A program made the translations under genes and the position numbers. The notes beneath the pieces were generated by a model. That model ran no database searches, was not told where the DNA came from, and saw only the letters and a program-made list of their open reading frames with translations. Below, piece by piece: positions 38,243 through 43,174 of a DNA stretch of 43,174 nucleotides. The stretch lies in NCBI RefSeq assembly GCF_022832435.1, contig NZ_JALHLF010000028.1:1-43174 (forward strand), written 5' to 3'. Within the stretch, counting starts at the first letter, position 1. Each line of letters begins with the position of its first letter. This DNA comes from Novosphingobium organovorum (GTDB taxonomy: Bacteria; Pseudomonadota; Alphaproteobacteria; Sphingomonadales; Sphingomonadaceae).

Positions 38243-39813
38243 CGCAATTGCCCATCAGCCAGGCCCGTGGCGATGCTGGTGCCGGCAAAGGAGAAAAAGC
38301 GGATGCGGCCGCGTGGATGGCGGTCATCGCCGGAACGCTCGGTGCGTTAATGGCTACGCTTGACATTTCCATCGTGAATTCCGCGTTGCCGACCATCCAG
38401 GGCGAGATCGGTGCGAGCGGGACGGAGGGAACTTGGGTCGCGACGGCCTATCTTGTCGCCGAGATCGTGATCATTCCGATGGCCGCGTGGCTCGAGAGAA
38501 TGCTCGGGCTTCGCACCTTCCTTTTGATCGCGGCCGGACTTTTTACCGTCTTTTCGACGATCTGCGGTTTGGCGACGAGTCTGGAAATGATGATCCTGGG
38601 GCGTGTCGGGCAGGGCTTTACCGGTGGCGCCATGATCCCGACGGCACAAACCATCATCGCGCAGCGCCTGCCTGTTCGCCAGCAGCCCGTCGGCATTGCC
38701 TTGTTTGGTGTTACGGCCATCATGGGGCCGGTGATCGGCCCATTGATCGGAGGCTGGCTTACCGAGTCATTCAGTTGGCACTATGCGTTCTTTCTGAATT
38801 TGCCCATCTGCGCCATCCTGGTGGCGCTCCTGCTGCTGGGCCTGGCGCATGAACCGGTGAAGCCTGCCCTTTTGCGGGAGGCGGATTGGTTCGGCATCGC
38901 GGGCCTGGCGCTCGGTCTGGGGGGGCTGACGGTCGTTCTCGAAGATGGTCAGCGCGAGCAGTGGTTCGAGTCCGAAATGATCTGCTGGGTCACGGCTCTT
39001 TGCGCGGTTGGTTTTGCGTTGCTCTTTTGGGGGCAGGCCACCGCCAAGCGGCCGATCATCAAGCTTTCGCTCCTTCGCGACCGTCAGTTTGGCGCCGTGG
39101 CGCTCATGGGGATCGTTCTTGGCATGGTTCTTTACGGGACGGCCTTCGTCATCCCCCAGTTTCTGGCGACCATTGCCAATTATAACGCTTTGCAGTCGGG
39201 CAAGGTTGTTTTGCTTTCGGGTATACCCAGTCTGATCCTGATGGCCATTGTGCCGCTTTTGTTGCGTGTTCTGGACATTCGCCTCGCTGTGGCAACCGGC
39301 CTGTTGGTGATGGGGATTTCTGCGCTCATGGATGCGGGGCTGACGTCGCATTCATCGGGCGCGGACTTTACCGATTCGCAACTGCTGCGCGGCGTCGGCC
39401 AGATATTGGGCATGCTCTTTCTCAGCCAGGCGGTCGTGCGGGCGGTCCCGGTTGAGGACGCCGGCGACGCATCGGGTCTTTTCAATGCCGTTCGCAATTT
39501 GGGAGGGAGCCTGGCCTTGGCCGGAATTTCCATCGTGCAGGATCAGCGCATGTGGTTCCATACGCGGCGTTTGGAAGAAGCGCTGCCGGCAAACGGACAG
39601 GCTGTCCAGTCCCATCTGGAAAGCCTGATCGCTCTGACCGGCAATCCCGCCATGGCCTTCAAGCTCATCGCGCAGGTAATTCAGGCGCAGGCGCTGGTGA
39701 TGACGTACAATGATCTTTTCTGGATTATGGGGATCGGCACTCTGGCGGCCTTGCCGCTAGTCCTTTTTCTCAAGCCCCTGCCCAAGTCGGGCGTTGCTGC
39801 GGTGATGCACTGA
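38239..39813 (+). CDS. DHA2-family MFS drug efflux pump (EmrB/QacA type)
   Basis: A 524-residue, 14-helix MFS exporter. Motif C of drug:proton antiporters reads GVTAIMGPVIGPLIGGWL, and the first helix carries LDISIVNSALPTI, both EmrB signatures. It starts at a GTG overlapping the adaptor stop by 4 bases (GTGA), so it is translationally coupled. It is the inner-membrane pump of the tripartite system. Substrates are probably hydrophobic or aromatic toxicants, a guess suggested by the aromatic locus in the same window. Confidence 0.95.
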   Translation: MTQLPISQARGDAGAGKGEKADAAAWMAVIAGTLGALMATLDISIVNSALPTIQGEIGASGTEGTWVATAYLVAEIVIIPMAAWLERMLGLRTFLLIAAGLFTVFSTICGLATSLEMMILGRVGQGFTGGAMIPTAQTIIAQRLPVRQQPVGIALFGVTAIMGPVIGPLIGGWLTESFSWHYAFFLNLPICAILVALLLLGLAHEPVKPALLREADWFGIAGLALGLGGLTVVLEDGQREQWFESEMICWVTALCAVGFALLFWGQATAKRPIIKLSLLRDRQFGAVALMGIVLGMVLYGTAFVIPQFLATIANYNALQSGKVVLLSGIPSLILMAIVPLLLRVLDIRLAVATGLLVMGISALMDAGLTSHSSGADFTDSQLLRGVGQILGMLFLSQAVVRAVPVEDAGDASGLFNAVRNLGGSLALAGISIVQDQRMWFHTRRLEEALPANGQAVQSHLESLIALTGNPAMAFKLIAQVIQAQALVMTYNDLFWIMGIGTLAALPLVLFLKPLPKSGVAAVMH

Positions 39814-41231
39814 TGATCGGGTCGTCTCGTTGCCGTGGGCGGTGCGTCGTCTGGACCTTGATCCTGTTGTCCGGTTGCGCTGCCGGGCCGAATTATAGCG
39901 GTCCGCCCGATGTGGCGCTCGGGCCCGGCGAGCAACAGTCTTTCGCGCGCGCAGAGGGACTGTCCAGAGCAGAGCCTTCCTCGCGCGAGCCGTGGTGGCG
40001 CGGTCTGAATGACCCTCTCCTGAGCAGCCTGATCGAACAGGCGCTTCAGGACAGCCCGACGATCGCCATGGCCGAAGCGCGGATACGCGAGGCGCGCGGC
40101 AACCTTCGTGCCGAGCGCGCCTCACTGTTTCCAAGTCTGGGGCTGAGTGCGGCATACGCCCGCATGCGGCTGCCTGAGGGGCTGTCGTCGAATTCCGAGC
40201 TGTATGGCTCGGGCATGAGCGCTTCCTGGGAACCGGACCTATGGGGAGGGAAGCACGACGGTGTTCAACGCGCACAGGCCAATGTCGGCCAGCAATTCGC
40301 CGCGCTGGCCGATGCGCAGGTGAGTTTGTCCGCGCAGGTGGCGCAAACCTATGTCTCCTTGCGCTCGGGACAGGAAAGGGTGCGGCTGGTCGCCAGATCC
40401 ATGGCGTTGCTAGAGGAGGCGTCAAGGCTTGTCGAACAACGCTTTGAGGCCGGGGTGGCGACGCGCGCCGAGCTTGAACAATTGCGCCAGGAACGCGGCC
40501 ATGTGGCTGCGGATCTGGCCGAGTTGCGTGGGAATGTGGCGGTCGATACCGATCGTTTGTCGGTCCTTTGCGGGCGTGCCCCCACGGCGCTCGACTCGCA
40601 GTTGAACAGCCCGGTTGCGAAAGTACCTTTGCCGCCCTCCAGCGTCTTCGTCGGGAACCCGCGTACGATGCTTGGGCACAGGCCCGATGTGCGCGCGGCG
40701 GAGCGGGCACTGGCCGCGGCAACCGCGGAAGTCGGCGCCCGGGTGGCGGCGCGCTTCCCCCAGGTGAAATTCGCCGGGATTCTCGGACTGGGTGGCTCAT
40801 CCGCCAAGGATCTGATCGACCCGGGTCAAATATCGATGCTTCTGGCTCCGCAAATCAGTTGGTCTTTTCTCGATTTCGGCCGCACCAAGGCGCGGGTCGA
40901 GGCCGCGCAGGCCGGACGGGACGTGGCTGCAGCGCACTATCGAGAAACGGTTCTCGGCGCCCTTGAGGATGCCGAGGCAAGTCTCGCCCGGTTCGGACAG
41001 GCAAGAGAACAATTGGCCCATACAATGCTGTCGGATGACAGTTTGGGGCGGATGTTGGCGCTGCAACGGGAGAAGCAGGCCGCTGGAACCGTATCGCGCC
41101 TCGCCCTGATCGATCTGGAGCGTCAGAAATTGACGGCAAGCGTTGCGGTGGTCGAAACTCAGGCGCGCGTTACGGCCAGTTTTATCTCGGTACAGAAGGC
41201 ATTGGGACTGGGATGGTCTGCAGAGCGTTAA
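39813..41231 (+). CDS. NodT-type outer-membrane efflux lipoprotein
   Basis: A 472-residue outer-membrane factor. Lipoprotein signal LILLSGCAAG puts the acylated Cys at 22, followed by the usual GPNYSGPP; two repeated coiled-coil/beta halves follow (LSSLIEQALQDSPTIAMAEARIREARGNLRAERASLFPSLGL, and LGHRPDVRAAERALAAATAEVGARVAARFPQVKFAGILGLGG). The start overlaps the pump stop by one base (TGATG). It is the exit duct of the HlyD/MFS complex. Third and last gene of the tightly coupled efflux operon. Confidence 0.94.
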   Translation: MIGSSRCRGRCVVWTLILLSGCAAGPNYSGPPDVALGPGEQQSFARAEGLSRAEPSSREPWWRGLNDPLLSSLIEQALQDSPTIAMAEARIREARGNLRAERASLFPSLGLSAAYARMRLPEGLSSNSELYGSGMSASWEPDLWGGKHDGVQRAQANVGQQFAALADAQVSLSAQVAQTYVSLRSGQERVRLVARSMALLEEASRLVEQRFEAGVATRAELEQLRQERGHVAADLAELRGNVAVDTDRLSVLCGRAPTALDSQLNSPVAKVPLPPSSVFVGNPRTMLGHRPDVRAAERALAAATAEVGARVAARFPQVKFAGILGLGGSSAKDLIDPGQISMLLAPQISWSFLDFGRTKARVEAAQAGRDVAAAHYRETVLGALEDAEASLARFGQAREQLAHTMLSDDSLGRMLALQREKQAAGTVSRLALIDLERQKLTASVAVVETQARVTASFISVQKALGLGWSAER

Positions 41232-41404
41232 ATTCGGAAAAGAGTGTTGAATTTGATTCACCTGCGATGGGCGATCATGAATAGAGATCGTCCGAGGTGA
41301 GAATCTTTGAAACGTGCGCTTGAATTTCGGCCTGAATGAAGGGCGGCGCGCGCAAACATATAGGTGCGTGGGGTTATTTCCGCGCTTTCGACTGGGAGAG
41401 TTCG
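41232..41404. promoter_or_regulatory. Gap between efflux operon and ExuT-like gene, with an inverted repeat
   Basis: A 173-base gap. GGGCGATC (41269-41276) and GATCGTCC (41286-41293) form an interrupted dyad with one mismatch and no T-run behind it, so it reads better as an operator than as a terminator. The ExuT-like gene probably has its own promoter here. Confidence 0.4.
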
Positions 41405-42661
41405 ATGACACTTGGTCGCAAATCGAAGACGGTGCGCAACTTGCGCTGGTGGATCATCGGGCTGGTCACTTGCGGGACGGTCCTGAACTATCTGGCGCGC
41501 TCGACGCTGTCGGTCGCGGCGCCGACGCTCAAGGCCGAGCTGGGCATGTCCACAGAGCAGTACAGCTACGTCATCATGACCTTCCAGTTTGCCTACACGA
41601 TCATGCAGACTGTCGCTGGCTCGGTACTTGACCTGCTGGGCACGCGGCTGGGCTTCTTCCTGTTTGCCGCAGGTTGGGCCCTGGCGAACATGGCCCATGG
41701 GCTGGCGGCCAACTGGCAGGGGCTGGCGATCTTTCGCGGCTTTCTGGGGGCGACGGAAGCCGCGGCGATCCCGGCGGGGGCAAAGTCCGTCGCGGAGTGG
41801 TTTCCCGCCAAAGAACGCCCTCTTGCCACGAGCGCGTTCCAGATGGGGACGAGCGTGGGGGCAATTGTGGCGCCGCCACTGGTCGTCTTCTGCATCCTTA
41901 CGTGGAACTGGCAGTCCGCGTTCCTGATTACCGGCGGGCTGAGCCTGGTCTGGGCGTTTCTCTGGTGGCGGACTTACGACACGCCTGATCGGCATCGCTG
42001 GATCGGGGCGGGGGAACAAGCCCTTATCGCTGAGGGACAGGCCATGGCATCCGGGGAAACGCGCCCGGCGACGCGCAGGGCGGTTCTTGGCTCGCGTGAA
42101 TTCTATGCGATCGCCCTGCCGCGCTTCTTTGCCGAACCAGCCTGGCAGACCTTCAGCTTCTTTATTCCTTTGTATCTGGTGAATGTTTGGAAGCTGGATC
42201 TGGCGGGGGTCGCGCTGTGGGCGTGGATGCCCTTCGTCGCGGCCGACCTGGGCTCGCTCGCCGCGGGAATCCTGCCCAGCGTGTTGATGCGGCGCGGCGT
42301 GAAGGTGCTGGCCTCGCGCAAGATCACGATGTCCTGCGGGGCGCTGGCGATGATCGGCCCGGCGTGTATCGGCCTGGCCGGTTCGCCAGGCATGGCGATC
42401 GCGCTGTTCTGCGTGGGAGGCTTTGCGCACCAGATGCTCAACGGGGCACTGATTACCCTGTGTGCGGATGTTTTCGACAGCCGCATGGTGGGCACGGCGA
42501 GCGGTATGGCGGGGACCTTCGCGTGGGTAGGGGGAATGCTCTTCACGTTGTTGATCGGACAAAGCGCAGATACATACGGATACAGCCCGCTTTTCGTTGG
42601 TCTGGCGGCGCTTGACTTTGTGGGGATGATCGTCCTGTGGGGATTGCTGCGCGGTAAGTAG
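41405..42661 (+). CDS. MFS transporter of the anion:cation symporter family, ExuT-like hexuronate carrier
   Basis: 418 residues from the ATG at 41405, which has GGGAGAG in front; an upstream in-frame ATG (41336) would add 23 residues without helix or signal. About 12 helices. The ACS/ExuT look comes from RWWIIGLVTCGTVLNYLARSTLSVAAPTLKAELGMSTEQYSYV, FRGFLGATEAAAIPAGAKSVAEWFPAKERPLATSAFQMGTSVGAIVAPPL and NWQSAFLITG. Members carry hexuronates or other sugar acids with protons. It would supply glucuronate to the uxaC-uxuB-manD-kdgK pathway 17-20 kb away; no catabolic partner lies beside it. Confidence 0.85.
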   Translation: MTLGRKSKTVRNLRWWIIGLVTCGTVLNYLARSTLSVAAPTLKAELGMSTEQYSYVIMTFQFAYTIMQTVAGSVLDLLGTRLGFFLFAAGWALANMAHGLAANWQGLAIFRGFLGATEAAAIPAGAKSVAEWFPAKERPLATSAFQMGTSVGAIVAPPLVVFCILTWNWQSAFLITGGLSLVWAFLWWRTYDTPDRHRWIGAGEQALIAEGQAMASGETRPATRRAVLGSREFYAIALPRFFAEPAWQTFSFFIPLYLVNVWKLDLAGVALWAWMPFVAADLGSLAAGILPSVLMRRGVKVLASRKITMSCGALAMIGPACIGLAGSPGMAIALFCVGGFAHQMLNGALITLCADVFDSRMVGTASGMAGTFAWVGGMLFTLLIGQSADTYGYSPLFVGLAALDFVGMIVLWGLLRGK

Positions 42662-42760
42662 AAACGGCCATAATTGGATGGCCTGTTCGCTATACTCAAG
42701 CGCCGAGAGGCTGGCGCGTTACGCCTTGGTACCATCCAACGTCAAAGGCTATCCTTCGGG

Positions 42761-42854
42761 CGGTTCCTGGTGGTTCTCGACCAGAAGCGTCCGACGAGGC
42801 GATGTGGTTCATTGTCACGAGGACGCGACGCCGTTCGAGGACCACCAGGAACCG
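42761..42854. repeat. Large inverted repeat, 20-base arms around a 54-base centre
   Basis: Left arm CGGTTCCTGGTGGTTCTCGA (42761-42780) and right arm TCGAGGACCACCAGGAACCG (42835-42854) match at 19 of 20 positions. Inside them a second pair, GCGTCC (about 42787-42792) and GGACGC (about 42821-42826), would extend the stem. The one arm mismatch becomes a G-U pair in one RNA strand. It could be a structured RNA, a terminator-like hairpin or a mobile-element relic. Confidence 0.8.
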
Positions 42855-42948
42855 TCCTCATAAGTCAGGATTACTGCAGGTTGGTATCAGGCGTTCAGGA
42901 TGGCGTTTTGACCAGAGAGTTCCAGCAGGCGAACATCTTAAAAGGTCA

Positions 42949-43126
42949 CTAGTGGATTGATTTTGACATTTGCATCCCCTGGCGGATGGGATGGGCCTGC
43001 AAATGTCAGAATCGAACCACTAGAGCGGTTTTCGATCAGATTGCATCGGATCGACCGCTCTAGACCTTTGTTTTGACGCATTTCCTGAATCGCCAGGTGA
43101 ATCCACCTGACTGGAAAATGCTCCTA
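42949..43126 (+). repeat. Palindromic intergenic repeat element, copy C
   Basis: Same order of modules as copy B: an outer palindrome opening CTAGTGGATTGATTTTGACA and closing TGTCAGAATCGAACCACTAG, a core opening CTAGAGCGG (43020) and closing CCGCTCTAG (43063), then TTTTGACGCATTTCCTGAAT, CAGGTGAATCCACCTG and GGAAAATGCTC. The ATTGCATCGGATCGACCGCT portion is identical to copy B. It lies beyond the ExuT-like gene in the same orientation as copy B. Confidence 0.85.
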
Positions 43127-43174
43127 AGAGCCCTTCTCTGATTGGGGCCTCGTGGGTCAAGCTGCTTCCTCGAC

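Larger units (their letters stand above)
42662..43174. other. Non-coding right end of the window
   Basis: No gene can be supported in these 513 bases. They hold a 20-base inverted repeat (42761-42854), the palindromic repeat copy C (42949-43126) and a short tail. A 61-residue frame at 42678-42863 overlaps the inverted repeat but has no ribosome-binding site or family match. The minus strand reads Val-Glu-Glu-Ala-Ala-stop from the right edge to 43157, which might be the end of a gene lying outside the window. Confidence 0.55.

Noticed and set aside
42678..42863. Possible 61-residue gene before the inverted repeat
   Set aside because: No ribosome-binding site or family match, and its 3' half is made of the inverted repeat arms.
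43157..43174. Possible end of a minus-strand gene (Val-Glu-Glu-Ala-Ala-stop) at the right edge
   Set aside because: Only five codons are visible, too little to support a gene.

Overview
The window reads as an accessory, catabolic stretch of a GC-rich alphaproteobacterial chromosome, most likely a sphingomonad and probably Novosphingobium. The support is three TonB-dependent receptors beside glycoside hydrolases, Rieske oxygenases with an extradiol dioxygenase, and a D-mannonate dehydratase whose catalytic residues fall at the positions I recall for the Novosphingobium aromaticivorans enzyme. No rRNA, tRNA or CRISPR was seen. Family names come from reading motifs; no database search was possible.

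Layout. (1) 1-7914, polysaccharide side-chain locus. On the minus strand lie a GH105 unsaturated-uronyl hydrolase, a GH2 beta-galactosidase and a BNR_4 seven-bladed-propeller lyase-like protein that runs off the left edge. Divergent from them, on the plus strand, are exported DUF4861 and DUF2264 proteins. The set resembles the enzymes that strip the rhamnose-glucuronate caps of arabinogalactan or gum arabic. (2) 8232-16907, probable aromatic-compound locus around a LysR regulator: Rieske oxygenase plus VOC protein on the minus strand, and DODA/LigB-type extradiol dioxygenase, second Rieske oxygenase, TonB receptor and MFS carrier on the plus strand. (3) 17169-26316, uronate locus: a TonB receptor, fructuronate-reductase-type dehydrogenase, uronate isomerase and GntR/FCD regulator on the minus strand, divergent from mannonate dehydratase and 2-keto-3-deoxygluconate (KDG) kinase. 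Together these take D-glucuronate to 2-keto-3-deoxy-6-phosphogluconate. (4) 26383-26840, a collapsed IS5-type insertion sequence. (5) 26963-34248, a four-gene minus-strand unit (TonB receptor, SDR dehydrogenase, GH39-like hydrolase, GH3 hydrolase) ending in a clear rho-independent terminator. (6) 34519-42661, a TetR regulator, a small exported protein, an NAD-dependent epimerase-type protein, a tripartite efflux system (HlyD, DHA2-type MFS, NodT-type outer-membrane factor) and an ExuT-like hexuronate transporter. (7) 42662-43174, non-coding DNA with a large inverted repeat and a palindromic repeat element.

How the genes fit together (inference): region 1 would release galactose and glucuronate or 4,5-unsaturated glucuronate outside the cytoplasm, the ExuT-like carrier would import hexuronate, and region 3 would metabolise it. 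Tagaturonate reductase and altronate dehydratase are absent here, which suits glucuronate better than galacturonate.

One palindromic repeat family occurs three times (about 7927-8022, 16950-17157, 42949-43126), each time at the end of a gene block. No wholly new system could be demonstrated. The strongest leads are the DUF4861/DUF2264 pair in the Rha-GlcA locus, the reductase-less double-Rieske aromatic cluster, the receptor/SDR/GH39-like/GH3 unit, and the inverted repeat at 42761-42854.
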